NCBI GenBank assembly: GCA_050480245.1
Contig: JBCNEQ010000055.1
Direction: 5' to 3' (one strand)
Length of the DNA: 64,000 nt
Origin: Anoxybacillus sp050480245
GTDB taxonomy: Bacteria; Bacillota; Bacilli; Bacillales; Anoxybacillaceae
A program made the translations under genes and the position numbers. A model generated the notes under the pieces. The model was not told the origin of the DNA. It saw only the letters and a program-made list of their open reading frames with translations, and did not search any database. Positions 1 through 9,049 of this stretch are shown piece after piece. The number at the start of each line of letters is the position of its first letter. Within the stretch, counting starts at the first letter, position 1.

Positions 1-6
1 TCCTCC

Positions 7-63
7 TTGGTCTGATGATAGGTGATTGTTGGTACCCCTGCATCATACCAAGAGGGCTTTTTT
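7..63 (+). terminator. possible intrinsic terminator at left edge
   Basis: An 11-nt arm at 7-17 pairs with 41-51 with one mismatch, enclosing a loop of about 23 nt, and a T-run follows at 58-63. It probably ends a gene lying left of the window. The long loop makes this uncertain. Confidence 0.35.
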
Positions 64-301
64 CTTTCAAGTCCCCGAAAACCTTTCTAACAGGAATGCT
101 CCCTTTTTTCTTTTGTTCTAGCAAAATGCTTTACACAAACTTTTATACATCATCTAGATATGCAACGAGAAATTTTAAGAATAACCTAAAATAAGATAGG
201 ATGTGTCCAAAAATAGGGGGGATCAATCCGTATTTATGTTCAAACTCTCATTTGCTGAGCGGTCTAACAACGTTTATAGTGAAGGTAAGAAATTTTTTCG
301 T

Positions 302-502
302 TTATGATGGGGCACTGATGACAAGCTGATGATCTCTTCTTAACTGAATGGTCAGCTTGCGATATTCGTAGGCAAATCCTTCTCCCATCACAATCTCAGA
401 TAGCCATTCTTCGATTTGTTCGTCTGGCACTTTATCACCAGTTGTCGTTAGAGAGTAGCCGAGTGTTGGACGTCTCCCACCTACTGTTTTCTCCTCGACA
501 TT
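302..502 (-). pseudogene. IS3-family transposase (OrfB) fragment
   Basis: On the minus strand one open frame of about 66 codons runs from 502 to a stop at 302-304. It contains the stretches VPDEQIEEWLSEI and YEYRKLTIQLRRDHQLVI. These resemble the N-terminal HTH_21-type region of IS3-family OrfB transposases, which precedes the DDE core. There is no credible start, no DDE domain and no visible terminal repeats, so it is a relic. Nothing else recognisable lies between it and the small gene at 696. The family call is from recognition of the pattern, not a search. Confidence 0.55.
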
Positions 503-695
503 AGGGGGCTAATGAGTTAGTATAAATGATTGAAAAATCTTTTTCGGTCGAAAGTGGAGCGGAAATAACATAAAAAATCACATAGATTTATAATAAGAAG
601 AATAAATCAACTCTTCCTATTTATGGTTAATGATGATAAAATAGAATTACTAAAATATCCATTTTAAAAATCATAAGGAGATAGAGGGAATAAAA

Positions 696-851
696 ATGAG
701 CATAATAAAAGATAAAACATTCTGGCTAAAAGTTATTAAATTTATAATTGAATTAATCCTCGAAGGAAAATCTAAAGACAAAGCCTTTGCAGAAGCTTCA
801 AGAAAATTTGCTGTATCTATAGACGAAATCAAAAAACATTATAAAAATTGA
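696..851 (+). CDS. small hypothetical protein, 51 aa
   Basis: The ATG at 696 is preceded by AAGGAG and GAGGG purine runs at 675-688, and the frame is open for 51 codons. The N-terminal half is hydrophobic and aromatic (FWLKVIKFIIELIL). The C-terminal half is charged (KAFAEASRKFAVSIDEIKKHY) and looks like two helices joined by a turn, possibly a small DNA-binding or protein-binding helical motif. I do not recognise the family. It lies about 300 bp upstream of the large TPR protein on the same strand, in the same AT-rich accessory region, so it may be a partner of that gene, but this is inference. Confidence 0.5.
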   Translation: MSIIKDKTFWLKVIKFIIELILEGKSKDKAFAEASRKFAVSIDEIKKHYKN

Positions 852-891
852 GTCATAAAATCAGCAAAGAGATCTTAAAAAAGAGAATAAA

Positions 892-1026
892 ATGAACAAT
901 TGTACGACTGTACGACTAAAAAAGGGATTACGAACGGGCAGAAGCATATTTCAATACGCTTTAAAACTTCGCCCAGATGATGAGTATGTGAAACATAGAT
1001 CAGCGGTTTATGAGCATCATTTATAA
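892..1026 (+). pseudogene. TPR-protein remnant with frameshift
   Basis: The frame from ATG 892 ends with ALKLRPDDEYVKHRSAVYEHHL, a tetratricopeptide-like helix pair. The preceding TPR half (DYERAEAYF) is readable only in another frame over 929-957. Joined, the two frames give a normal TPR-type repeat. This indicates a frameshifted tail of a TPR protein rather than a functional 44-aa gene. No good ribosome binding site precedes the ATG. It may be a scar of a former TPR gene related to, or replaced by, the intact TPR gene that follows. Confidence 0.4.
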
Positions 1027-1151
1027 TTCTTTACAACACAACTAAAAATGTGAGACATGTTGACTACACAAGGATTCATGTTTTTAGAGTAAAGTTATAA
1101 AAAGATATAAGATTTTAACAGTGTTAATAACGTTAATAACAAGGAAATTAG

Positions 1152-4100
1152 GTGATGTATGTGGATATAAGTTTACTACTAAAAGGTCTAGCAAGTGCTT
1201 TTTTTACTTTCACTATACCCAAACTAAAAAATTTAAAAGCTGTTCGTGATTTTAAAGATAAGTGGATGAAGGATAATTATTCACAGAAAATAACGCTTAT
1301 GTTTCAAGCTGGTGTAGACGATGCAAAAGCGATTTTAGATCTCCCTGATGAGATAATAAAGGATTTACTTGAAGATAAAATAAATAGACAAGAAATTTTT
1401 AGATGGATTATTGAAGGAACATCGGATGATGACTTTAAACCAGATCATTTCTTTTTGGATCCTTATTTTGAAAAATATCCTCAACATCAGGATAAATTAC
1501 TGCCGTTTTTTCAATTGATACTACTAAAAATAAATGAGTATAAAGAAAAAAATTGGGATCCAGAATTCCAAAATATCTTACATGGGATGGAAAGAATAAG
1601 AGAGGAACTTCGAACTGGCTTCGAACGTTTAGAAAAACAGAATGAAAGAAACATGAATCAAATTCAAAAAAATATACAGTCAACAATTCTTAATGCACTT
1701 GGTCCAGTTGGATACGATGATTTAAAAGAACTCCTTGAAAAAGAAAAAGTCACTACTGCACGAAAAAAAGCAGAGGAACGAATAAAGCACGCTCATTCTA
1801 ATGAAGAAAAGCTAGAATTAAATGCAGTGATAGCAAACAGTTATATGAGTTCTGGTAACGAAAATGAGGCCATCCCATATCTATATGCAACCATCTCTTA
1901 TTGTCAAGATGAACCAAGAAAAAATCGGCTATATGCTCTTATCAAAATCATCGAAGATAAACTAGATGAGGCTCTTGTATATGTTAATAAAAATGTATCT
2001 TTGGAAGGCTATACCCCAAAAAATATTGAACTACTTTTAAATATTTATTTTTTACAAAAGGATTATGAGAAATGCCTTTCTTTATTAGAAAAACATGGTG
2101 ATACGGGTGTAAGAGAATTAAAAGCTCGAATATTACTATTCATAAATAAATTCGATCAAGTCTTAGATTTGACTAATGAGGAACTAAATCAAAACCCTCT
2201 TTCAAAAGAATGGATGTTGTTAAAAGCAGAGGCTCATGTTTTGCAATCGGAACATTTAATATCGAAAGGAATGCTAGTAAACCACGAAGAAACATTCAAG
2301 CTTGTGATCCCGCTATTGGAGAAAATTGAGGAAGAAAATGAAAACAGAAGACATTTAAGAAGAGTAAAGGAGCTCTATGCTGCTCTTTACTTCCGAACAA
2401 GACGCTTTAAGGAAGCAGCTTTATGTTATGAAGAGTTATATAAACTTACTTCGGATGATAAAAAAGATTCCTATTTTCAGAATTTGATTTGGTCTTATTA
2501 TCTTTGTAAGGAATGGGAAAATGCAATTGAATTACTTGAGAATAAGATTAAAGATAGCAATCATGTAGAACATGTCACCTTATTAGCTAGAATTTATATG
2601 GAATCAGGAAATCCAAAGAATGCGTTACAGACATTAAGTGATTATGAAGATTCAATAGAGTTAGATGATAATCTCCCAATAGAATATTATTTTGTGAAAC
2701 TTGAGATTCTCTATCGTTTATTTAAGCACAAAGAAATCATTTCCTTTATCAAAGAAGTGGAAGAAAAAGGCCAAGATCACCTTAAAGCTGTTATTAAGGG
2801 ATATTATGCAATTTTACTAGATGACTGGGATACAGCAATTTCAAATTTTGAGTATGCAGTAAACCACTGGAAGGACCGAAATCTATTAGAAATAAAAATT
2901 CAATTAGTGGATGCCTACAGAAAAAGAGGCACCTTTGATGATTATCAAAAGTTAACAGAACTAATTCCTACTATTCCACATTGGATTCATTATGAATTAT
3001 TTGTTAACACTTATATTCTCTCGTTGTACAAGCTTGGTCAATACGACAAAATTATATCTCTTTACTATAACGAATTAAAAGAACCAACTGTATTTGTTCA
3101 GGATATAGTAGCTACAATATTTTTTCAATCAGATTGGTACGAGATTTCAAAAGAAATGTATGAAAATCTTTTCCATCAAACAGAAGATATCAAGTTCTTG
3201 TTTCGATACTCTAGTTGTCTTTTCCGACTTGGTGATACAGAAGGGTGCTTAAACACCTTAAAATTAGCAGAAAAGAAAGTCCGTGAGAATGCTTCTATTG
3301 AAGATTTGCAACTACTAACCTTTGCCTATTTGGATGCCATGGAATATGAAAAAGCATTGGAGTATGCTTATCAGACCTTCAAATACGGAGAAAAAAACCC
3401 TGATGTTTGGCGTGCTTATTTTTGGCAATTCGTAGAAATAACACAAATACTTGAAAAACCTAAACAAGAGCATGTTAATTCTTTCCATAAAGTTATGAAA
3501 GAATTTCACGAAACATTCCCAGAAGAAGAAAAATTATTTGAGCAATTTCAGGCGATTGAAAATGGTCAATTATCAAAACACTTCCTGTCAAAACTTGAAT
3601 CCCTTCAAACTTCACAAAAAGAGGTAGAGAAGCTTTTTATAAAATATAGAATGCCTTTACAAATTTTTTGTGATTTAACGAAAGAAAAGCCATATTTACT
3701 ATGGGGATACGTAGCTAGCCAAAGAAAACTCCATTTTTGGGCGTACGAAACAGGAAATATTGAGGAAGTTCAAAAGGGACTACAATGTGTTTTATCATCA
3801 AAAAATATACTATGTGATTTATTTTCCATTCTGACACTTGATTATTTAGGTTTACTTGAACATTTATCTAAAGAATTTCGTGTTTATATTTTTCAAGAAC
3901 AATTTAGTTCCCTGTTTTTTGAGCATTCGCAGTTAAAGTTGTCTCGTTATAAAGGACTTACGAGTATTTCATATGCTAATGGACGAATTATAGCTCATGA
4001 ATGGACGTCGAAGGAAGTAGAAGAGTCACTTGCAAAGATGGAAAAGCTCATAAAGTGGATCAATGAAAACGGGAGAAAAGTTGGAAAAGCCTTTATTAAT

Positions 4101-4673
4101 CCATCCAACAAACAAGAGAAGAATTTTTTAGATGACCAACTTCAATTATGCAAAGATAGTTTATTTACCATGATGGTGGACAGTTTTATAGTAAATAAAT
4201 ATGCAAAGTCTCAATATGAAATCAATACGTTTTCAGTTGTTGATTTTGTGAATTATTTACTGCTAAAAGGGGTGTTAGATAAGGAAACCTATTATGAAAC
4301 GATTGGAAAATTAATCATGATCGGGTACCGTTATATCACGGCAAAAGCGGATGTTTTCATTTATTTTCTTAGGAAAAACCAATTTAACTTAGAAGAAGAG
4401 GTTGAATGGTTGTTTAGATACCTTCGGGAAGAAGAAGTAAACAGAGAATACGTCTTCTCTATAGTATTAGAAATTCTAGACTGGTTGTCGAAAGAACAAA
4501 CGGAAAACGTAGAGCAATTATTAGAGTACTTATGTGATGTATTAGTAGGGGAAGAGAAAAAAATCGAATGGTTAGATAAACTTTTTTTGCTGTGTGACAA
4601 AGTATTCAAAGGAAACGATGAATATCTCAAAAGATTGAAAAAAGTACTAGAAAAGAAAATTATGGGTGAATAA
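1152..4673 (+). CDS. large TPR-repeat protein with PIN-like C-terminal domain
   Basis: The protein has 1173 residues. Residues 1-30 are hydrophobic. A helical region with a predicted coiled coil (RIREELRTGFERLEKQNE) spans roughly 140-180. A long run of TPR/helical repeats covers about 200-830 (for example YFRTRRFKEAALCYEELYKL). The C-terminal region, about 880-1090, resembles PIN-type RNase folds seen fused to TPR proteins: an acidic residue in a hydrophobic strand (D889 in NILCDLF), then D1010 in MMVDSF and D1031 in FSVVDFVNYLL, with the usual GVLDKETYYETIGKL-like helix. Assignment to PIN is inference from the pattern. The start could be GTG 1152 or ATG 1155; AAGG at 1141-1144 serves either. 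Its position next to BREX suggests defence. I cannot name a described system for it. Confidence 0.7.
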   Translation: MMYVDISLLLKGLASAFFTFTIPKLKNLKAVRDFKDKWMKDNYSQKITLMFQAGVDDAKAILDLPDEIIKDLLEDKINRQEIFRWIIEGTSDDDFKPDHFFLDPYFEKYPQHQDKLLPFFQLILLKINEYKEKNWDPEFQNILHGMERIREELRTGFERLEKQNERNMNQIQKNIQSTILNALGPVGYDDLKELLEKEKVTTARKKAEERIKHAHSNEEKLELNAVIANSYMSSGNENEAIPYLYATISYCQDEPRKNRLYALIKIIEDKLDEALVYVNKNVSLEGYTPKNIELLLNIYFLQKDYEKCLSLLEKHGDTGVRELKARILLFINKFDQVLDLTNEELNQNPLSKEWMLLKAEAHVLQSEHLISKGMLVNHEETFKLVIPLLEKIEEENENRRHLRRVKELYAALYFRTRRFKEAALCYEELYKLTSDDKKDSYFQNLIWSYYLCKEWENAIELLENKIKDSNHVEHVTLLARIYMESGNPKNALQTLSDYEDSIELDDNLPIEYYFVKLEILYRLFKHKEIISFIKEVEEKGQDHLKAVIKGYYAILLDDWDTAISNFEYAVNHWKDRNLLEIKIQLVDAYRKRGTFDDYQKLTELIPTIPHWIHYELFVNTYILSLYKLGQYDKIISLYYNELKEPTVFVQDIVATIFFQSDWYEISKEMYENLFHQTEDIKFLFRYSSCLFRLGDTEGCLNTLKLAEKKVRENASIEDLQLLTFAYLDAMEYEKALEYAYQTFKYGEKNPDVWRAYFWQFVEITQILEKPKQEHVNSFHKVMKEFHETFPEEEKLFEQFQAIENGQLSKHFLSKLESLQTSQKEVEKLFIKYRMPLQIFCDLTKEKPYLLWGYVASQRKLHFWAYETGNIEEVQKGLQCVLSSKNILCDLFSILTLDYLGLLEHLSKEFRVYIFQEQFSSLFFEHSQLKLSRYKGLTSISYANGRIIAHEWTSKEVEESLAKMEKLIKWINENGRKVGKAFINPSNKQEKNFLDDQLQLCKDSLFTMMVDSFIVNKYAKSQYEINTFSVVDFVNYLLLKGVLDKETYYETIGKLIMIGYRYITAKADVFIYFLRKNQFNLEEEVEWLFRYLREEEVNREYVFSIVLEILDWLSKEQTENVEQLLEYLCDVLVGEEKKIEWLDKLFLLCDKVFKGNDEYLKRLKKVLEKKIMGE

Positions 4674-4782
4674 GTTTATTTTGAATAACATATTGAAGTT
4701 GACACAACAGGAAAATTATCGAGTTTGGGTCATTTGGATATGAAATGGAATAATATCACCTCTTCAAATTCCTAAATCATTA

Positions 4783-4838
4783 AAAACCCAAAAACAATAA
4801 CCTTGTAAGAATCAAGGAGATAGTTGTTTTTGGGTTTT
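4783..4838 (+). terminator. intrinsic terminator after TPR-PIN gene
   Basis: AAAACCCAAAAACAA at 4783-4797 pairs perfectly with TTGTTTTTGGGTTTT at 4824-4838, with a small inner hairpin in the loop. It lies about 110 nt past the TPR gene stop. The rest of 4674-4972 shows no gene. Confidence 0.7.
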
Positions 4839-4972
4839 CTACATCCTGTATTCTTAGAAAGCAAAAGAATCCTTGTAAAAGTAATGAAATGTTAGAAGTG
4901 TAAAAGTGATCATACAAAATTAAGCAACTCCTCATACTAGCATTTAATTAAATTACACTTACTTTCATTTAA

Positions 4973-4988
4973 CTCACATTTCGCACCC
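4973..4988 (+). repeat. IS left inverted repeat
   Basis: CTCACATTTCGCACCC is the exact reverse complement of 6844-6859. Confidence 0.85.
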
Positions 4989-5100
4989 CAGCAGTGCAGA
5001 AACAAAGGATTTTTTATTCATTTTTTTAAAATATTTTTTGAGCCAACACAACAAGCGACGGCAATCCTTTTTTTACCATCGTTCATCATTCCTTATGAGA

Positions 5101-6759
5101 TTAGACATAAATGCTTTCGTCCATTCCCAACTCTTGCAGAATCCTTCGCTGCTCGTAGGTGAGCGGTTTACCCAACGCGCGTTGGATTTTCCCATCCGGC
5201 AGCTCCAACAGGACGACTTTCACATACCAGAACAACTGAAAAATCGCCTGCCCGGTCGGACGGGTCAGCTTGCGGCCCCCTACGCCCTTTAACGGGCGCT
5301 CCGGCGTAATAAACTGACGCACCCGGCGCTGGAAGACGCGGTAAATGGCCAATGCGAGGAGAAACAAATAGCCCAACACCGCCACTCGTTCCGGTTTTTT
5401 CACGTAAATCTCGTCCGTAAAGAACGGATCTTTCAGGAAGGAGAAGTTCATTTCCACCGAGATCTGCCCTTTATACAGCTTCAAGATCTCTTTCGCGTCC
5501 ATTCGTCGGTCCTCGGTCCTTCCACTCCTCCGGCACCGTTGTGACGAGAACAAACCGGGACGCTTTCCGTCTCGCCTGTTCCCACGCGTCTTGGTCGAAT
5601 TCCACGCTCAGGCGAAGGATGTACAGCGTCTCCATTTCCGGTTCCGCCCCTTTTTTCGGCCGTCCGCGCCGTTTTTTCGGACGCACGATCTCTTCGACGA
5701 CGGCCTCCACTCGATGGAACCGGGGACGAAGGGATGCCTTGAGGGATGCCAAGGCTTGTTCGGCGTCTTCCCGGCACGAAAACGGGTGGCGCTCCCAACG
5801 GGCTTGTTCCTCGTGAAGAAACTCCGCTTCTTGTGCTCGTTCTTTTTCGAGCGTCTTTCCTTTCCGTTGGTCGAGGGCGCTCGATTCGACAACGACCAGC
5901 CGAACCGAATGACCTTCGTACGTCGATGTCGTTTCCCATACCCGATACGTGGCGCCGTTTTTCTCCGCCAGCGAAAATGGATCGCTCCACGTCGTGTCCC
6001 TGGCATCGGCTTCGGCCAGCGCGGTTTTCACGATCCGGAGCGACGACGGGCCTCTGGTGATCAAAAAGGCGTTCGCCGCTTTCGTTTGCGCCAGCGTGTC
6101 CTTCGTCATCGCGGCGGAATCTGCCACGTAAATCCATTCGTCCTCGATCTTCGCTTGCTTCAGCTGCTCATGGACACGGGACAGCACCTCGGGATTCCAC
6201 GTTTTGTCCGGCAGGTTGCCGTCGTGCACATCTCCATAAAAAGGAACGCCATCCTCGTTGCCGATCAGTCCGAAGCCGATCTGCTTTTGCCAACGGTGTT
6301 GTCGGTTGTAACCATGGGCAATATGCAGGGTATCCGGCGAGGCCGATTCATACGTGCCGTAAACAGATACATCGGTCGTATCGGCATGGAACACCCGGAG
6401 GGGGATGCCTTCCTTCTTGTAGATCTGCACAAGGCAAGCCGAAATGACTTGATGGATGTTGGCATCATACAGGCGATCCAGATGGCGGGCGATGGCATCG
6501 TCATTGAACCAAGAAGGCTGGAGCTCCGGCCGGATCAGCTTGGGCAAATCGATTTCATGCGCCCATCGTTCCAAATGAGCTTGCCGACCGCTCAAGATAT
6601 CCAAGGTAAGCAGCCAGACAACGTCGCTGGCTCGAGTTTGGCATTGAGGGTCCACGGGAACGAGACGATCAATCAACCGAGGGAGGCCAAGATCCTTGAA
6701 GATGGCACTTATTATTTCAAATAGGAACTTTCATAAATAGCACGAATTCGAACGTCCAT
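5101..6759 (-). pseudogene. IS1634-like transposase, two frameshifts
   Basis: Translation begins at ATG 6759, after an AAAGGAG site, with MDVRIRAIYESSYLK and hits TAA. The next frame continues IISAIFKDLGLPRLIDR, so one A has apparently been lost near 6720. The main frame (5471-6676) carries the DDE-type residues in HADTTDVSVYG and VADSAAM. It breaks again near 5505-5530, after VPEEWKD. The last frame (MDAKEILKLYKGQ onward) carries the glutamate-bearing ISVEMNFSFLKDP and a hydrophobic tail to 5101. A joined product would be about 550 aa, normal for the family. As read, the element cannot make intact transposase unless ribosomes shift frame twice. Confidence 0.8.
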
Positions 6760-6843
6760 GGTGTGGAAACTCCTTTGCTTTCCTTGTATTCCAAGGTTTT
6801 ATTCGACAGGAAGATAAAAAAATCCTCCCGATTTTTGTCGAGA

Positions 6844-6859
6844 GGGTGCGAAATGTGAG
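6844..6859 (+). repeat. IS right inverted repeat
   Basis: GGGTGCGAAATGTGAG is the exact reverse complement of the left end at 4973-4988. Confidence 0.85.
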
Positions 6860-6916
6860 GTAAAATGAGAAAACGATAAACTAAATACGAACTAATAAGT
6901 AAAAGTCGGGGATGTA

Positions 6917-7246
6917 GTGATGGATATAAACAAAAAAGTAGGAGAACGCATTAGGGAAGTTCGAAAAAAATATAATTTATCAATGATGCAATTAGCGGAT
7001 GAGTTGGGAATTTCACAGCCGCGACTCTCGAGAATCGAAAATGGAGATCAGGAAATTCCTATTAGCTTAATCCAAAAATTCTGTGAAAGGTTTGATATTC
7101 CGCTAAGCAGCTTTTTTAGGTCGTTAGAAAAGGATGAGAAAGCGGGAGATAGTCTTATAAACGAACAATTAGAACAAGTTTTAGCTTCACTAAATTATGA
7201 ACAAAAGAAAGCGCTGTATGTGTTTATCACTTCTTTTCAAAAATAA
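6917..7246 (+). CDS. XRE-family transcriptional regulator
   Basis: This 109-aa protein has an N-terminal Cro/CI-type helix-turn-helix at about residues 9-63. The MMQLADELGISQPRLSRIENG segment gives the second and recognition helices. A short helical tail (residues 75-109) may mediate dimerisation. The start is GTG 6917 or ATG 6920, behind CGGGGAT. It stands 57 bp inside the chromosome from the IS end and upstream of the BREX genes on the same strand. It is therefore the likely regulator of the locus, in place of the WYL-type BrxR found in many other BREX loci. The regulatory link is inference from position. Confidence 0.85.
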   Translation: MMDINKKVGERIREVRKKYNLSMMQLADELGISQPRLSRIENGDQEIPISLIQKFCERFDIPLSSFFRSLEKDEKAGDSLINEQLEQVLASLNYEQKKALYVFITSFQK

Positions 7247-7330
7247 ATGTATGTACGCCTTACAAGCTTAGCTACTTACCAACCTTACGCATGGCTAAGC
7301 CCCCAAAAAATCTTTTAATGCGGCAAATAA

Positions 7331-7525
7331 ATGAAGATAAAGAGAGATAGCTACGCCATTCTAGAGAATGACGCAGAATTAACTCTAGAAACTTTATCAC
7401 GTATTTTAAGCCGCTATATCGATTTTTCTTTGAAGATAAAATTGATTAGTCATTTAGGTGTTGAATTAGGTGTTGAAACAGAAAATAATTTACTGCTACA
7501 AAACATGCACTTTTACGATTATTAG
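7331..7525 (+). CDS. small hypothetical ORF, 64 aa
   Basis: A 64-codon frame lies between the XRE gene and the BREX operon. It encodes an N-terminal helix-rich stretch (ELTLETLSRILSRYIDFSLK) and GVELGV. No clear ribosome binding site precedes the ATG, and its last codons and stop fall inside a terminator hairpin. It could be a real small partner of the regulator or chance open frame. I do not recognise it. Confidence 0.3.
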   Translation: MKIKRDSYAILENDAELTLETLSRILSRYIDFSLKIKLISHLGVELGVETENNLLLQNMHFYDY

Positions 7526-7543
7526 TAAAAATGCATGTTTTTT
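7501..7543 (+). terminator. intrinsic terminator upstream of BREX operon
   Basis: AAACATGCACTTTTAC at 7501-7516 pairs, with one mismatch, with GTAAAAATGCATGTTT at 7525-7540, followed by a T-run to 7543. It separates the XRE unit from brxE, so the BREX operon should have its own promoter in 7544-7618. Confidence 0.8.
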
Positions 7544-7631
7544 ATCGTATTTTATTCGACATGGATCTTTTTTACTACTTCTTTCTATGCCATAATAAAA
7601 GATAGATTATTTGTTGTAGAGGTGTGTTGCA

Positions 7632-8261
7632 TTGAAAAAAGTTTATGAAATGATTTTACATACTCTGAAAGACAGCGATATACAGGATCGACGTGTTTCA
7701 AAAAAGCATCTTGCTAAGATTATTTATTACCGTTTAATGATTGCTAGACTCGGTGAAGAAGATAATAATTTTTGGTGGGAATCACGAATTTTGAGTTCGG
7801 TTGGACGTTTAAATTTGTTGCCATTTCTTCCAAAGACGTTTTATAAGCAAAGATTTGATATGGCTCAAAAAGTTGTTCGCCAAAAAGAAATTGACGCTAT
7901 CAAGGTAAACAAAGTAATTACTTTATTTCATTTTGGTTATGATTTTGAAACTAATGTATTCAATCCTGCTATCAGAATGCTAGTAGAGAGACCTGATTGG
8001 AAAAATATACTTGATGAAGTGGAAAAACTTGAAAACATTTTTTTTGAACCCCACTGGGCAAGGGAATTTTTCAACGAACCCCGATTAGAATCATTTGATA
8101 ATGTGACTGGTGAATCGTTTGAAATAGGTACAAAGAGAAGATACTTTTATATTTATCCAGAAGAATTAGAAGAAGTAATTCATAATCTTATTTCCGTATA
8201 TGATTACGCCAAAAAAGGATTTGTTACTATACCATATTACAAGAGGGTTGCTGTGGAGTAA
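7632..8261 (+). CDS. brxE: BREX type 6 protein BrxE
   Basis: This 209-aa protein starts at TTG 7632, seven bases after AGAGGTG. Its N-terminal part (RLMIARLGEEDNNFWWESRILSSVGR) carries the arginine-rich, double-tryptophan pattern I associate with the BrxE family, the small protein that opens type 6 BREX loci. Its biochemical function is not established. The stop codon overlaps the ATG of brxA (TAATG), indicating translational coupling. The family assignment combines this pattern with the diagnostic gene order; without the context it would be a hypothetical protein. Confidence 0.75.
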   Translation: MKKVYEMILHTLKDSDIQDRRVSKKHLAKIIYYRLMIARLGEEDNNFWWESRILSSVGRLNLLPFLPKTFYKQRFDMAQKVVRQKEIDAIKVNKVITLFHFGYDFETNVFNPAIRMLVERPDWKNILDEVEKLENIFFEPHWAREFFNEPRLESFDNVTGESFEIGTKRRYFYIYPEELEEVIHNLISVYDYAKKGFVTIPYYKRVAVE

Positions 8262-9049
8262 TGAACGAAAAATTTACTGCAGATTTAAAAACAACAGGAC
8301 CAGTACTAGATGATTCACTCCGAATACTTAAAAGGTTAAGCGAATTGAAAAGTATAGATGCTCTTGAAAAAGAACTTTTTGAGAATAATCTGTTACTTAA
8401 AGCATCTAAACGCCGTATTGAGAATGTATACAGATCAATAAAAAAACGATATCTACACAATCTCGAAAAACAAGATATATCTGTGAATCCTTTATTATTG
8501 GCAATACAATATTTAAGTAAAGAGGAATGTTACTTTTTGCTTTATTACCATATGTGTCGTTCGGATAGACTCTTGTTTAATTTTGTAAAAGAAGTGGTTT
8601 ATCCTCGCTACATACAAGGCTTTCTTGGAGTTTCAAATGAGGATTCAGAACAATTTTTAATCGCTTCTTCCAAAACACACGAAGAGATGAGAAATTGGAC
8701 CGAACGAACATTTAGAGATTTAAAAAGTGCATTGATTACTGTATTATTGGAAGTTGGTTTTCTAAAAAATAGAAAAAATCCAACCTTTAATGATGACATA
8801 TATTTATCAAGTCGAGTTTTTGGTTATGTTCTTTATTCAAATATCAACTCAATCCAAACTCTAGAAGATGTTTACGAACACGATGATTTTGAGCTTTTTC
8901 TTCTAGATAGACAACAGCGAAAAATGTTAATTAAAGAACTAGAGGTTAGTGGAGTTATTCACCTAGAAGAACAAATAGAAACAAAAATAAATTACAAATT
9001 TCCATCTTTAAAGGAGTTTGTTATCCATTATGTTATCGGAGAAGATTAA
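8261..9049 (+). CDS. brxA: BREX protein BrxA (DUF1819)
   Basis: This 262-aa protein opens with FTADLKTTGPVLDDSLRILKRL and then a helical segment ending RIENVYRSIKKRYLHNL, the layout of DUF1819/BrxA inner domains. In other BREX systems BrxA is a small DNA-binding helical protein needed for host protection. The ATG overlaps the brxE stop, and the 3' end overlaps brxB, so the three small genes form a tight translational unit. It is unrelated to the bacilliredoxin also called BrxA further along the window. Confidence 0.85.
   Translation: MNEKFTADLKTTGPVLDDSLRILKRLSELKSIDALEKELFENNLLLKASKRRIENVYRSIKKRYLHNLEKQDISVNPLLLAIQYLSKEECYFLLYYHMCRSDRLLFNFVKEVVYPRYIQGFLGVSNEDSEQFLIASSKTHEEMRNWTERTFRDLKSALITVLLEVGFLKNRKNPTFNDDIYLSSRVFGYVLYSNINSIQTLEDVYEHDDFELFLLDRQQRKMLIKELEVSGVIHLEEQIETKINYKFPSLKEFVIHYVIGED

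Larger units (their letters stand above)
4973..6859 (-). mobile_element. IS1634/IS4-like insertion sequence
   Basis: The element is about 1.89 kb and bounded by perfect 16-bp inverted repeats: CTCACATTTCGCACCC at 4973-4988 and its complement at 6844-6859. It carries one transposase gene on the minus strand. It is visibly GC-rich against AT-rich flanks, so it is a later insertion between the TPR-PIN gene and the BREX regulator. I could not see a convincing target duplication: the left flank ends ATTTAA and the right flank begins GTAAAA. The family call rests on the transposase motifs. Confidence 0.8.

Noticed and set aside
987..1003. ACATAG sequence in the TPR remnant as a Ter site
   Set aside because: Flanking bases do not fit either half of the Ter pattern and it lies in former coding sequence.
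5541..6724. Long open frames on the plus strand across the IS transposase
   Set aside because: They are antisense shadows of a GC-rich transposase gene; no ribosome binding sites or recognisable domains.
4960..6870. Target-site duplication flanking the IS element
   Set aside because: Left flank ATTTAA and right flank GTAAAA do not match as a direct repeat, so no duplication is claimed.
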